DNA from: JABWBD01 sp040768665 | GTDB lineage: Bacteria; Planctomycetota; Planctomycetia; Pirellulales; Thermoguttaceae | Length of the DNA stretch: 64,000 bases | Assembly (NCBI GenBank): GCA_040768665.1 | Contig: JAXGMN010000053.1 | Coordinates: forward strand, 1-64,000 | Direction of reading: 5' to 3' | Part shown: one piece after another, positions 26,673 through 35,716 of the stretch | Position numbering within the stretch: the first letter of the stretch is position 1 | Layout of the letters: the number at the start of each line of letters is the position of its first letter | The notes under the pieces: model-generated | Told to the model about the DNA's origin: nothing | The model's database searches: none | What the model saw: the letters and a program-made list of their open reading frames with translations, nothing else | Made by a program: the position numbers and the translations under genes

Positions 26673-28265
26673 TCAGTTCCTTCCGTTAGGCACGAGTTGT
26701 CGTGCTTTCCACCGCGGGACCGAGAGCAAAACGGGTACTTCCAATGCGCGTTCGACGTCGTCGGCCGTCCTCAAGCTACAATGGAAATAGTCGAGAATCA
26801 GGGGGACGCCGACGGCGCCGGCCAGTCCGATGAGCAACCCGAGCAGAAGATTGATCATTACCACCGGGCGTACCGGCTTGACCTCCAACGTGGCCGGCTG
26901 CGCGATGCTGATGTTCGAGATCTGCTGGTCTTTCAGGGCCTGGTCGATGCGGGTCTGCTCCAAGCTCTGGGAATACTCCTGGTAGGAGGCGAGTTGAAGG
27001 TCCACGTCTCGCTGCAGTTCGGCCACGCGAGGCTCGTCGCTGTTGAATGCCTGCAACTCGTTCCGGACGCCGGCCAGTTGGTCTTCGAGCGACGACGCCT
27101 CGGCCCGCAACGCCGCCAGCACCGGCTCTTCCGATGCGATGGCCGATCGCGCCTGCTCGAAGACCTTCCCCATGGCAGTGGTGACGTGCTCGCGAAGCGG
27201 CTCTTCGCGGTCCAGTATCTCCCGGGTCTTTGCGACCTGTTCATGGATTTGCTCATAGAGCGGATGCGCTTCGGTGTAGTTGGCCGCTGCCTTCTCTTTC
27301 GCAATCTGCAGGGCGTAGAGCTGAGCCCGCATCGCGTCGGTTCCTTCGTTGCTCAATCCCGTCGTCCGTGAAACGACCTCCGTGGCAGGCTCGCTGCTGA
27401 GGATTTGCCGCCATTGGGACATCCGAGCGTCGGCCGCGGCGATGGCGGCCGCCTTGGAAGCCAACTCGTCCTTGAGCCGGTCGACGTCTTCCACAAGCAT
27501 CTGCAACTGCACCGCCGGAGCGGCAATTCCGGTCCGGCTCTTGAGGTCACGCAATTCTTGTTGATCCCGATCCAGATTCTCTCGGAGTTCGGCCATCTGC
27601 CCCGCCAGAAACTCGTGGGCGCCGCTCGTACGGTTGATCCTCGCGTGCTCGACCAGGTAGATTTCCGTCAGTTGGTCTACGATCGTCTGCGCAAGCTCGG
27701 GGCTCTTGGCGAAGTACGAGATGGAAATGAGGTCCGTCTTTCCGATTCGACGAACGCCCAAATGTTCGCGCAGCTCGACAATTGCCTGTTCGCGTTCGGG
27801 AAGCGGTGTTCGGAGCTTGCATTTCACGAGCCACTCGGAGACGGCCTGTCGTGCCTGCTTCGTGGCTTGCGAGACCCTGGAAGCGACCGAAGGCCGTGCA
27901 TCGGCGGACGCTGGCTCCGGGACTGGCGCGAGAACGACCGTGGGACCCAGGACGTCCACCACCTTCTCGGCCAGCGCACGGCCACCGAGCAGTTCCACCA
28001 CCGAGCTGATCTCGCCTTCGCGCGAATAGGGCATTGCCACCACGGCATCCTTTCCCAGCGTTGCCGTGGGATCCATCGTGCTGTTCTCGCGTCCCAGACG
28101 CAGGAAGAGACGGGCTTCGGACCGGTATTCCCGCGAAGCGAGAATCGTCAGAGCGACCGCCGTGCCCATCGCTGCCATCAAGAACAGGACGGCCTTGCCC
28201 TTGTGCCGACGCAGGGAGCGGACAATCTCGTAGACAAGCGGGTCGGGTTGGGGAGACGCTCGCAT
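26673..28265 (-). CDS. Wzz/GNVR chain-length determinant protein
   Basis: A 530-residue inner-membrane protein. The first transmembrane segment is at about 29-44 (AVLFLMAAMGTAVALTIL), the periplasmic part is long and coiled-coil-rich (about 190-440, ELRENLDRDQQELRDLKSR), and the second membrane segment near 470-490 (MINLLLGLLIGLAGAVGVPLI) is preceded by KPVRP, the usual PxxP-type signature. It controls polymer length with the CpsD-like partner. The CapD-like gene upstream ends 3 bp before it, so co-transcription is likely. Confidence 0.92.
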   Translation of the reverse strand: MRASPQPDPLVYEIVRSLRRHKGKAVLFLMAAMGTAVALTILASREYRSEARLFLRLGRENSTMDPTATLGKDAVVAMPYSREGEISSVVELLGGRALAEKVVDVLGPTVVLAPVPEPASADARPSVASRVSQATKQARQAVSEWLVKCKLRTPLPEREQAIVELREHLGVRRIGKTDLISISYFAKSPELAQTIVDQLTEIYLVEHARINRTSGAHEFLAGQMAELRENLDRDQQELRDLKSRTGIAAPAVQLQMLVEDVDRLKDELASKAAAIAAADARMSQWRQILSSEPATEVVSRTTGLSNEGTDAMRAQLYALQIAKEKAAANYTEAHPLYEQIHEQVAKTREILDREEPLREHVTTAMGKVFEQARSAIASEEPVLAALRAEASSLEDQLAGVRNELQAFNSDEPRVAELQRDVDLQLASYQEYSQSLEQTRIDQALKDQQISNISIAQPATLEVKPVRPVVMINLLLGLLIGLAGAVGVPLILDYFHCSLRTADDVERALEVPVLLSVPRWKARQLVPNGRN

Positions 28266-28268
28266 AGG

Positions 28269-30266
28269 TCACCTCGGTACCAGGGACGCAGGTACTAGCC
28301 GGGGATTTGCTTCAGACGCTGTGTCGCTCAAGGCTCGTGCCACGTCAGGACCTGCCGCAACCACTTCCCCTTGCCGGTCGGACGAGCCGATCTCCGCAAC
28401 GGGGCGACCGCGGTCTCCATGCGCGTAGTCCGATACGGCTTGGCGAAGTGCCTCTCGCACGATTTCGCTGGATTCGTCGACCACCGTCGCCAAATCCGCC
28501 AACGACTCGCGCACGTCGTCCAAGTCACAAAGCGCGTGATCCGCAAGTTGCACCTTGGGATGACAGGTCGGCAAGAGCCGTTCCCCGTCGCTGGACAGCT
28601 CCTCAAAGAGTTTTTCTCCCGGACGAGGTCCGGTAAAGACGATCTCGATCGCGTCGGCCGAAACGCCGGAAAGCCGGATGAGATCGCGTGCGAGGTCCGC
28701 GATCTTGACCGGCTCGCCCATGTCCAGCACGAAAATCTCTCCCCCCTTCCCCATCGCAGCCGCCTGGAGCACTAGTTGCGAAGCTTCGGGAATGGTCATG
28801 AAATACCGGGTCATTTGGGGATGGGTCACCGTGACCGGTCCGCCGGCTCGGATTTGCTCCTGGAAAATAGGGACGACGCTTCCCGCCGACGCAAGCACGT
28901 TTCCAAACCGAACGGCGATGAACCGGGTTTCAGACGTCTCGGTAAGCGAACGAATGTACCGCTCGGCGATCTGTTTCGTTGCCCCCATCACGCTGGTCGG
29001 GTTGACCGCTTTATCCGTGGAGACCAGGACAAACCGCTCCACCCCATACCTGTCGGCGAGATCGGCGAGATTTTTCGTGCCGAAGACGTTGTTCTTGATC
29101 GCCTCGCCCGGAGCCGTTTCCATCAGCGGGACGTGCTTGTGGGCGGCCGCGTGGAACACGATGTGCGGCCGGCCGCGGCGAAAGATCCGGCGCATCCGTT
29201 CGAGATCGCCGATGTCGGCGATACATGGGGTCAACTGCCCGTCCCGCGAGCTCTTTTTCAGTTCCCGCTCGATATGGAACAAGCTGTTCTCCGCCCGTTC
29301 CACCAGGATCAGTTCCTCGGGGTCGCAGGCCATGACTTGCCGGCAGATTTCCGAGCCAATACTGCCGCCCCCGCCGGTGACCATGACTCGTTTTCCGCGA
29401 AGCATCTCGCCAATGGCCGCAAGATCCAGCCGCACCGGAGCTCGCCGCAGCAGATCGTCGATTTTGACGTCGCGGACCTGAAACCGGTAAGGTCCGTTGA
29501 GCAAGCGGTCAACCGGCGGGATGACTTTCAACTCGATTCCCGCCTGCCGGCATTCCTGGACCAAGGCCCGCATCGTTTCGCCCGAGAGGCTGCCGTCGAT
29601 CACCAACAGGTGCCGGACGCTCAATTTCTCGGCAAGCCTCGCCGCGTCCAGCGGGCCGCCCAAAAACGGAATCCTCCCCAGTCTCGATCCATGGTAAGCG
29701 CGGTTCTCGTCGAGAAAGCCGACAATCCGGTAGTCCAGTCGAGGGTGACCCTCGATCTGTCGCGCGAGTGCCTCGCCGCCCGACTCAGCTCCGATGATCA
29801 GCGCAGGGCGACGCCTGCTCTTCGTAATGGCCGCCCAGAACTCTTCCCGCAATAGCCGCGAGCTGCTCCGCAATCCGCCCAACAACAGGACGGTCAGGCC
29901 CCAATCCAGAAGCAACACGGCCCGCGGAATTTGGTACGAGGCGATGAAAAAGTAGTCGACCGCCGCCACGGCAACACCCGAAAGCGTCGACGCACGGAGC
30001 AGGATCGACAAGTCGGCAAGCGTCACGTAGCGCCACCACGACTGGAAACTCCCCAGACGGCAAAAAACGGCCAGTTTCAGCAACAACACCCATGGAGCGG
30101 TTCGCAAAAAGAGGTCGTAGTCGTCCGCCGGGATGTCAAAGTCGAACCGCAACTGAAAGGCCGACGCGTAGCAGGCGGCAAGAGCGGCCAGATGCACGGC
30201 TGCAAAGAACAATAAGCGTCTTGCGGTAGTGCCTGGCACTCGACCGCGGTCTGCCCCAGGATCCAT
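28269..30266 (-). CDS. CapD/FlaA1-like nucleoside-diphosphate-sugar epimerase/dehydratase
   Basis: A 665-residue membrane-bound enzyme. The ATG at 30266 has AAGGAG upstream; the frame is open to 30416 but those codons lie in a dispersed inverted repeat. Helices near 20-130 anchor it. A first nucleotide-binding unit (ALIIGAESGGEALARQ) precedes the main NAD(P) domain (VMVTGGGGSIGSEICRQV; ADIGDLERM). The catalytic region STDKAVNPTSVMGATKQIAE has M-x3-K instead of Y-x3-K, as in the FlaA1/CapD family. It makes a deoxy-keto or epimerised UDP-sugar for the operon. It is the first gene of the polysaccharide operon. Confidence 0.92.
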   Translation of the reverse strand: MDPGADRGRVPGTTARRLLFFAAVHLAALAACYASAFQLRFDFDIPADDYDLFLRTAPWVLLLKLAVFCRLGSFQSWWRYVTLADLSILLRASTLSGVAVAAVDYFFIASYQIPRAVLLLDWGLTVLLLGGLRSSSRLLREEFWAAITKSRRRPALIIGAESGGEALARQIEGHPRLDYRIVGFLDENRAYHGSRLGRIPFLGGPLDAARLAEKLSVRHLLVIDGSLSGETMRALVQECRQAGIELKVIPPVDRLLNGPYRFQVRDVKIDDLLRRAPVRLDLAAIGEMLRGKRVMVTGGGGSIGSEICRQVMACDPEELILVERAENSLFHIERELKKSSRDGQLTPCIADIGDLERMRRIFRRGRPHIVFHAAAHKHVPLMETAPGEAIKNNVFGTKNLADLADRYGVERFVLVSTDKAVNPTSVMGATKQIAERYIRSLTETSETRFIAVRFGNVLASAGSVVPIFQEQIRAGGPVTVTHPQMTRYFMTIPEASQLVLQAAAMGKGGEIFVLDMGEPVKIADLARDLIRLSGVSADAIEIVFTGPRPGEKLFEELSSDGERLLPTCHPKVQLADHALCDLDDVRESLADLATVVDESSEIVREALRQAVSDYAHGDRGRPVAEIGSSDRQGEVVAAGPDVARALSDTASEANPRLVPASLVPR

Positions 30267-30327
30267 TCGATCGGTCTCCTTCCGTGCTACCTCTTCAATC
30301 TCGACAACTACCGGCGCGACGCCGACC

Positions 30328-30458
30328 GGGAGTAACCGTTCACGGGGCGGTCGGGGACTGGTCCATTTTTCGGCCAGTGGACGCATTTTCACGACAAAGA
30401 CATCGGCCGAAAACACGGACCTGCCCCCCTCTCCTCCGTCCCGTGAACGGTTACTCCC
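30328..30458. repeat. 130-bp palindromic element, copy 1
   Basis: The ends are perfect 19-bp inverted repeats (GGGAGTAACCGTTCACGGG at 30328-30346 and its complement at 30440-30458). Inside, further arms pair imperfectly (GGTCCATTTTTCGGCC against GGCCGAAAACACGGACC). Strongly similar to the copy at 31180-31306. A GGCCGA...GGAC-type remnant may also occur at 50610-50660 and 42512-42578. Confidence 0.85.
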
Positions 30459-31179
30459 GGGATTCGCCGATTCTCGCCCGGTCCCAATCGCATGGGAAAG
30501 CCTAGAAGCCCTGCCCGTGGATTATTCCTTTGGTGTCCAACACCGAACCGGCTCAGTAGTAAACAGAAGAATGTTTCTTGTGGATGCATTGGGTGCGAGA
30601 GCGATCGCCGACTTCGTGTGCCTACGCTTATGGTCCGTCGACGCCGGATGGTTGCTGTGCCGACCCGCGTACGTTGGGATAATTATAAGAACCGTCAGAA
30701 AAGGCAAATCAGGACAACTTTGGTTACCCCGTCAGCCTTTATCCGGCTGACATTTGTCCGGCGAACAGATCAGCGAATTCACGATGTCCCGGCGTTATTT
30801 CGTCGGCACTACCACCAAGAAAGCCGTGGAAGAATTTTTTCTTGAAAATCGGCCGCTCTGGCCGAAAGACGCGCAGTTGTTCAAGTCCCGCAAGCAGTTA
30901 CGGCGCATCGCCGATAGCAGGATTGCTCGGCGCCGCAATTGCCTCGCAGTGACAGAATGGCCCGCAGAGCGCGCGAGCCACGACGGGCCGACGCCGTGTC
31001 GCGTTCGAAAGACCCTCAAAGGTTTTTCACCTCCGGAGTTGCGCGACAATTTCGCCGGCGCCTGCGGTCGACAACCGGCGGATTGCCTTGGCGCAATGCT
31101 CATTTGCGGGGCGAGGGCCGCTCCGATCCGGGCTGCGACTCTCATAAACGTGAGTCCTACCATAGTCCGGGCCCGCTGC

Positions 31180-31306
31180 CCGGTGACCATTCACGCTCAC
31201 GGCCGGAGACCGGCCCATTTTTCGGCGAGTCCGAGTGTTTTGGCGTCAAAAATGTTGGCCGAAAACATGGACCTGTCCCCCTCTTCCGCCCCGTGAACGT
31301 TTACGG
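31180..31306. repeat. 130-bp palindromic element, copy 2
   Basis: Shares with copy 1 the segments CCATTTTTCGGC, GGCCGAAAACA-GGACCTG and CCGTGAACG-TTAC in the same order and orientation. Its outer arms are less perfect. Together with copy 1 it flanks 720 bp of unassigned sequence as direct repeats. Confidence 0.8.
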
Positions 31307-31554
31307 ACCATGTTTCTACTTGACCACACCCAAATCGCAACCTAGATATGCTCAGACGACATGAGCTTCGTGCGCGATCCTCATGGTTTTCGTTGAGGTG
31401 GGCACACAAGGCCGCGGGAGAATCGCCGGGCCGTTGTGCTGTCCATACCGCCTCTCGGTGGGGGCGGCATGCATAACTGCCCACGCACCGTCGCTGTACA
31501 GCAGGAAGCCTGTTCCGGGTAACTGGGCTCCCACAAATAAAGGAACGCCTCGTT

Positions 31555-32016
31555 ATGAAGACCGTCCGTTGCCGCAGGGCCTTTACGCTGATTGAGGTGC
31601 TGATTGTTGTCGTGATCATGGCCGTACTGGCCGCCGTGATCATCCCGCAGTTTTCCTCCTCGACGAAGGATGCTCAGGAAAACACGGCCAGGTTTAATGC
31701 CCACACCATGCGCAGCCAGATCGAACTGTACCGGGCCCACCACTTCGGCAAGCTGCCGGCGCTAGCCACGTTCGCCGACCAGCTCACGAAGCCGACCAAC
31801 GCTCAGGGTCAGACCGGCGAGCCTGGACCGAGTTTCCCGTTTGGCCCCTACATGGGGGAAGTCCCCATGAATCCCTTCAACAACTTGAACACGGTCGAGG
31901 CCGGCACGGGTGGCAACGGCACCGGAAGCAGCGGCTGGCAATATGACGAAGCAACGGGCGGTATCTGGCCGAATCATTCCGGATACGTCTCGACGAGCAC
32001 AACGACGACCCCGTAG
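31555..32016 (+). CDS. Type IV pilin-like / type II secretion pseudopilin (GspG-like)
   Basis: A 153-residue protein with a short basic leader (MKTVRCRRA) and a class III prepilin cleavage site before FTLIEVLIVVVIMAVLAAVIIPQF, with the conserved Glu at +5. The globular part (TRFNAHTMRSQIELYRAHHFGKLP... MGEVPMNPFNNLN) resembles major pseudopilin GspG, but it is shorter and ends in a Thr/Ser-rich tail. No other secretion genes are adjacent. A strong terminator follows. Confidence 0.9.
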   Translation: MKTVRCRRAFTLIEVLIVVVIMAVLAAVIIPQFSSSTKDAQENTARFNAHTMRSQIELYRAHHFGKLPALATFADQLTKPTNAQGQTGEPGPSFPFGPYMGEVPMNPFNNLNTVEAGTGGNGTGSSGWQYDEATGGIWPNHSGYVSTSTTTTP

Positions 32017-32077
32017 TCCCATTGCCGCCTCGGTCGGATCCCTCTTCAGCGGAAAACGATCATGTCGGCCGTGTCTC

Positions 32078-32113
32078 ACGAGCAAGAGTTCTTCGAAACT
32101 CTTGCTCGTTTTT
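32078..32113 (+). terminator. Rho-independent terminator after the pilin gene
   Basis: A perfect 13-bp stem (ACGAGCAAGAGTT / AACTCTTGCTCGT) with a 6-base loop is followed by five T residues. It lies 62 bp beyond the pilin stop, between convergent genes. Confidence 0.95.
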
Positions 32114-32150
32114 CATTGCGCCGGCTGGTGCGTGCGTGTGGTTCCGAAAC

Positions 32151-33188
32151 CTAGAAATCCGTGTCGATGTCGGCTCGCGTCAGGTACCAGTTTTCGGCAT
32201 CCAGGAGGTTGGACGGGGGCCCCGACGCAATGCCGCCGCCTAAGATCATCAGTTTCCAATCACACGGACGGCTCCAGAAACCGCACCGTCGCAGGATCCG
32301 GACAAATTTCGAGTTGCCCAGGAATGTCGTGACCACCGCGTGCGCACCGTCCCGTTTCACGCGTACGAGTAATTCCGTCAACGCGGCATGGAGATATCTT
32401 GGATCGCGGCCGAAAAAGTCGCTGATGTACACGTAATGGTCACGCGTGGAAAAGACGACATAGGCAAGCAGCTCGTCTGTTCGGCCGGACAGACAGAACA
32501 CCTGGTGTTTCATGATCGGACAGCGTCCGAACCGCCAGTTCAGGTAGGTCGACGTTCGCTCCCCAATCACCCCGAGATCTCTCGAAGCCGACTGCCAGAG
32601 ACGGTCGAACCGGTCGTCAAACTGCTCCTGGATCGTCGACCGAAGCCGCGACCGCCGATCCCACGACCCGGGCGAGGCGAGGCGGAGAAACCAATCCGCA
32701 CATTTCAGTGCAGCCGTCCCGGCCAACGAACCGGCGCCGCAGTGATTCGCCATGGATTTCCAGCAAAGCGGCTTGGCCCATCGCCCCAGTTTTCCCACCG
32801 TTTGGTAGCCCGCATGCCGGAAGATCGGCTCTGACAGATCGTTGGGAAGCGCATAGAGCAACCGCAGTCCGCACTGTTCCGCCGCCCCGGTTACTTCTCG
32901 CTCCAGGGCTCTTGCCGGGCCGAACGCACGGTGGCGCCGGTCGACATTCATATCGATCGCCTGCCCTGCGGTGACCGCCTCGTCGAATAGTCTCAGCCGC
33001 CGCCGCATCAGACCTGCCCCGCCGACTATGTCTTCCGAGCAAGATCTCGCGATCCATCCGATCGCTGGACCGCCCTCATACAGCCACTGGTACCGCTCGC
33101 GACCGGTCCCCGGCAAGTTCCGGCTCCAGAGGTCGAGAACGGCCGACCGCTGCACGTGAGGATCGAGGGCAGAAATGGTGTAGTTCAT
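32151..33188 (-). CDS. GNAT-family N-acyltransferase
   Basis: A 345-residue protein with the overall pattern of larger GNAT proteins. The acyl-CoA domain is around 30-150 (WIARSCSEDIVGGAGLMRRRL; VTAGQAIDMNVDRRHRAFGPARALEREVTGAAEQCGLRLLYALPNDLSEPIFRHAGY, the family A/B motifs). The second half (DRFDRLWQSASRDLGVIGERTSTYLNWRFGRCP) is the second lobe. Its start overlaps the stop of the acyl ligase gene (ATGA). With the ligase and carrier protein it may form a unit that loads and transfers an acyl group, possibly to the polysaccharide (inference). Confidence 0.75.
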   Translation of the reverse strand: MNYTISALDPHVQRSAVLDLWSRNLPGTGRERYQWLYEGGPAIGWIARSCSEDIVGGAGLMRRRLRLFDEAVTAGQAIDMNVDRRHRAFGPARALEREVTGAAEQCGLRLLYALPNDLSEPIFRHAGYQTVGKLGRWAKPLCWKSMANHCGAGSLAGTAALKCADWFLRLASPGSWDRRSRLRSTIQEQFDDRFDRLWQSASRDLGVIGERTSTYLNWRFGRCPIMKHQVFCLSGRTDELLAYVVFSTRDHYVYISDFFGRDPRYLHAALTELLVRVKRDGAHAVVTTFLGNSKFVRILRRCGFWSRPCDWKLMILGGGIASGPPSNLLDAENWYLTRADIDTDF

Positions 33189-34849
33189 CGAATCACGGGG
33201 ACTTCCAGGACAGGTTCACACTCGGCAATGCAGAGGGAGTCCGGCTGGTTTCGCAAAAGTCCCAACCGATCGATTTTGCCATTGCCCGATCGGGGCAGAA
33301 CATCCCGAAACTCGATCACTTGCGGCACCATGAAGTTCTCGAGCCGACACGCGCAATGCCGCAGCAGCTCTTGCTCGCCGAGCCAGCTACCTCGGCGGCG
33401 AGACACCACCGCCTTGATCGCCTGGCCGAGGATCGCATCCGGAATGCCCACGACAGCCGCCTCGGCGACCTCGGGATGGCTGCACAGGGCGTTTTCCACC
33501 TCTCTGGGGCTGACTTTCTCGCCGCGGCTTTTGATGATGTCGTCTTTGCGGCCGGTGAAGTACAGGTAGCCTTCTTCGTCCATTCGGAACAGATCGCCCG
33601 TGTGGAGCACTTTTTCGTCCGGCAGCGGCCCCGGCTTCAGCGCCCGGTCGGTCTCTTCGGGAAGCTCCCAGTAGCCCTTCATTACGTGAGAGCCGCGGAT
33701 GACCAGCTCACCCGATGAACCCCGGCCGAGTCGCCGGCCTCGCGCATCCACGAGATAGACTTCCTCATTCGGCATCCCCCGGCCAACCGACCCCGGGCGA
33801 ATGTCGATCTGGTCCGGCGGCAAGTAGGTTACTCGCGTGCACTCCGTCTGGCCGTACATCGAGTAGATCTTCGTGGTCGGCAGCAATTCGTGAAGGCGCA
33901 GGAGGTGGTCCGTTGGCAACGCCGCTCCGGCACTGGTAATGTAACGCAGTCCAGACAAGTCGTAATGCGTAAGGTCCAGTTGAAGCAAGATCGCGGCGAT
34001 CGTAGGGACGAGAGGGAGCCCGGTTGCCCGCTCCTCCACGAGCTTGCGCAGAATCGCGTGCGGATACGCAAACGAGGGTTCCAGAACGACGGTCCCGCCG
34101 AACTTCGCTGCCATCAACACCTGATAAAGGCCGTAGCCGAAGGATAGGGGGAGCACGTTAAGGATCACATCGTCCTGCGTGTTTCCCAGGTATGTTGTGA
34201 TCGAATCGATCGCCGCAACCATGTTCCGATGGGTGAGCATCACGCCCTTGGGTTGGCCTGTCGAACCCGACGTATAGAGCAACGCCGCAAGGTCCAGATC
34301 GATCGTAGACTTGTGCGGGGGGGTGACGTCGGGGGCGTGCCTTTCCATTGCCTCGCCCCAGCCCACGCACTTCCCGCCGGCAAAGGGCGGTTCATCCGCT
34401 GGTCCGGTCGTGATCACCGTGTGCAGATTCGCCGGCGGCCGTCTCATTTCCCTCGCCAGGCTCGCCAGCTTCCGCCCGGACGCGATCATGGCTACGGCCC
34501 GCGAGTTGTCGAGCACGAATGCCAGCTTTTCGGCCTTGGTGGTGGAATTGACCATCATGAAGACGCCGCCGGCTTTCAGAATGCCGAATACCGCCACCAC
34601 GGCTTCGCAACAATTGTCCAGGCAGACAGCGACTCGATCACCGCGCTTCACGCCAAGCGCCAGTAGTGCATGCGCGAGACGGTTGCAGTCGCTTTCCAGT
34701 TGGGCATAACTCCAGCGGCGACCTCCACAGACGAGGGCTGCCTTGTCCGGGTACCGGCCGGCGGTGTGCTCAAGGAAGGTCTCGACTTGCACCTTCGTAC
34801 TCCCCGCGCTGGGCGTTGGAGACTGCTGAAAGAGAGGACGGGCAGTCAA
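33185..34849 (-). CDS. AMP-forming acyl-CoA/ACP ligase
   Basis: A 554-residue adenylating enzyme of the ANL superfamily. Seen: the P-loop LLYTSGSTGQPKGVMLTHRN, SMYGQTECT (A5), LHTGDLFRMDEEGYLYFTGRKDDIIKSRGEKVSPREVE (A7-A8), and SGNGKIDR with the late lysine of motif A10. It activates a carboxylic acid as the adenylate and passes it to CoA or a carrier. The ACP gene lies 42 bp upstream in the same direction, so the carrier is the likely acceptor. The acid cannot be told from sequence. Confidence 0.88.
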   Translation of the reverse strand: MTARPLFQQSPTPSAGSTKVQVETFLEHTAGRYPDKAALVCGGRRWSYAQLESDCNRLAHALLALGVKRGDRVAVCLDNCCEAVVAVFGILKAGGVFMMVNSTTKAEKLAFVLDNSRAVAMIASGRKLASLAREMRRPPANLHTVITTGPADEPPFAGGKCVGWGEAMERHAPDVTPPHKSTIDLDLAALLYTSGSTGQPKGVMLTHRNMVAAIDSITTYLGNTQDDVILNVLPLSFGYGLYQVLMAAKFGGTVVLEPSFAYPHAILRKLVEERATGLPLVPTIAAILLQLDLTHYDLSGLRYITSAGAALPTDHLLRLHELLPTTKIYSMYGQTECTRVTYLPPDQIDIRPGSVGRGMPNEEVYLVDARGRRLGRGSSGELVIRGSHVMKGYWELPEETDRALKPGPLPDEKVLHTGDLFRMDEEGYLYFTGRKDDIIKSRGEKVSPREVENALCSHPEVAEAAVVGIPDAILGQAIKAVVSRRRGSWLGEQELLRHCACRLENFMVPQVIEFRDVLPRSGNGKIDRLGLLRNQPDSLCIAECEPVLEVPVIR

Positions 34850-34891
34850 GCCACCACCCGTTGCAGAGCCAGTCTTTTACAGCAGTCTTGC

Positions 34892-35215
34892 TTAAGAGGG
34901 CGCCGCTTCATCGGCCGCGTATCCCCGTAGAGGATCGGTCATGCCGTCGACCACCGGCAGCCCTAACGAACTGCCGAGCTTGCTCTCGACGAATCGCACC
35001 AGATTGCTGATGGAATCGAGGTTCTCCGGCACCAGTTCCTCGTCGGTCACGGCAATCGAAAAGCGTTCGCCCAAGAAGGCGATCAGCTCGAGCACTCCGG
35101 TCGAGTCGATCAGGCCCTGCTCGAGAAAGGATTCTTCGTCGGAAAACGTGATCTCTTGTCCGAAAAGGAAATTGTCTTGGACGAACTGCCGGATAGCTTC
35201 TACGGTTTGGTTCAT
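34892..35215 (-). CDS. Acyl carrier protein
   Basis: A 107-residue acidic protein with the carrier fold. The start at 35215 is the ATG before NQTVEAIRQFVQDNFLF; the frame is open further upstream. The phosphopantetheine site is in FLEQGLIDSTGVLEL (Ser38). A ~30-residue tail (DGMTDPLRGYAADEAAPS) extends past the usual length of about 80. First gene of a three-gene operon with an acyl ligase and a GNAT protein. Confidence 0.9.
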   Translation of the reverse strand: MNQTVEAIRQFVQDNFLFGQEITFSDEESFLEQGLIDSTGVLELIAFLGERFSIAVTDEELVPENLDSISNLVRFVESKLGSSLGLPVVDGMTDPLRGYAADEAAPS

Positions 35216-35261
35216 ACGTGACCCCTGATCTTCCGTGTTTGAAACGCGACAATCGGGTGAT

Positions 35262-35346
35262 GAAGAAGGGAACGGGCTCCGCAAGACTCGGTATCTTCGC
35301 CCGCGTCAACCCGCTATGGATTGCCGGGCCTGTCCCCTTCTTTGTC
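35262..35346. repeat. Palindromic element related to the 90-bp family
   Basis: Ends GAAGAAGGGAAC and (G)TCCCCTTCTTTGTC are near-complementary, as in the 90-bp elements, and the interior has GGGCTCCG near the left end and GGGCCTG near the right end. Similarity to the clear copies is only in the architecture, so membership is tentative. Confidence 0.4.
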
Positions 35347-35588
35347 AGGCCAACCTCGACACTCGGGAATCGCAACCAAGGATAGCATGCCGGTATGGGG
35401 CGGGGCGGGTTCCAGGGCTGGCCGATTGTGCCGTGCGCAGCCGACCGATCGTTCGATTCGGCATGCTCGCCTCAACCGTCACAACCCGCTTGATTCTCAC
35501 CCCGACGCTCGCCATGAAAGCAACCCTCAAGTGGTGAAGACATGGGGATTTCGTCCGCCTGCTTGGTTTCGAGTTTTATCGGAAGAAA

Positions 35589-35620
35589 ACAGCCCGGCTG
35601 CTCGGAAGCAGCCGGGCTGT
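35589..35620. repeat. AGCCCGGCT-type hairpin, copy 3
   Basis: A perfect 14-bp stem (ACAGCCCGGCTGCT / AGCAGCCGGGCTGT) with a CGGA loop. It lies 97 bp beyond the end of the oxidoreductase at 35717, where it could act as a terminator. Confidence 0.9.
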
Positions 35621-35716
35621 TGAGGTGCGGCTTGGGTGCATCCGGCGGCGCGGGGCCGACGAGGAAAACAGCTCCGTTCCCCTCGCGCCGCAACTCCTCC
35701 GTTCTCCCAATACTTC

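Larger units (their letters stand above)
30267..31554. other. Long gene-free region with two copies of a 130-bp palindromic element
   Basis: About 1.3 kb between the divergent CapD-like gene and the pilin gene. It holds two homologous inverted-repeat elements (30328-30458 and 31180-31306) in the same orientation, with 720 bp between them. Short open frames inside look random. It must contain the promoters for the polysaccharide operon and the pilin gene; I could not place them. Confidence 0.6.
35216..35716. other. Intergenic region with two palindromic elements
   Basis: About 500 bp upstream of the ACP operon, holding a GGGAAC...TGTCCC element at 35262-35346 and a perfect AGCCCGGCT hairpin at 35589-35620. 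Both flanking genes read to the left, so it contains the promoter of the ACP operon and the 3' end of the following oxidoreductase transcript. No small gene is recognised. Confidence 0.55.

Noticed and set aside
30266..30416. N-terminal extension of the CapD-like protein to 30416
   Set aside because: The extra 50 residues are encoded by the dispersed palindromic element, whereas ATG at 30266 has a proper ribosome-binding site.
30754..31296. Plus-strand open frame of 180 codons in the polysaccharide-pilin gap
   Set aside because: Composition is random-like, it runs into the second palindromic element, has no ribosome-binding site, and matches no family.
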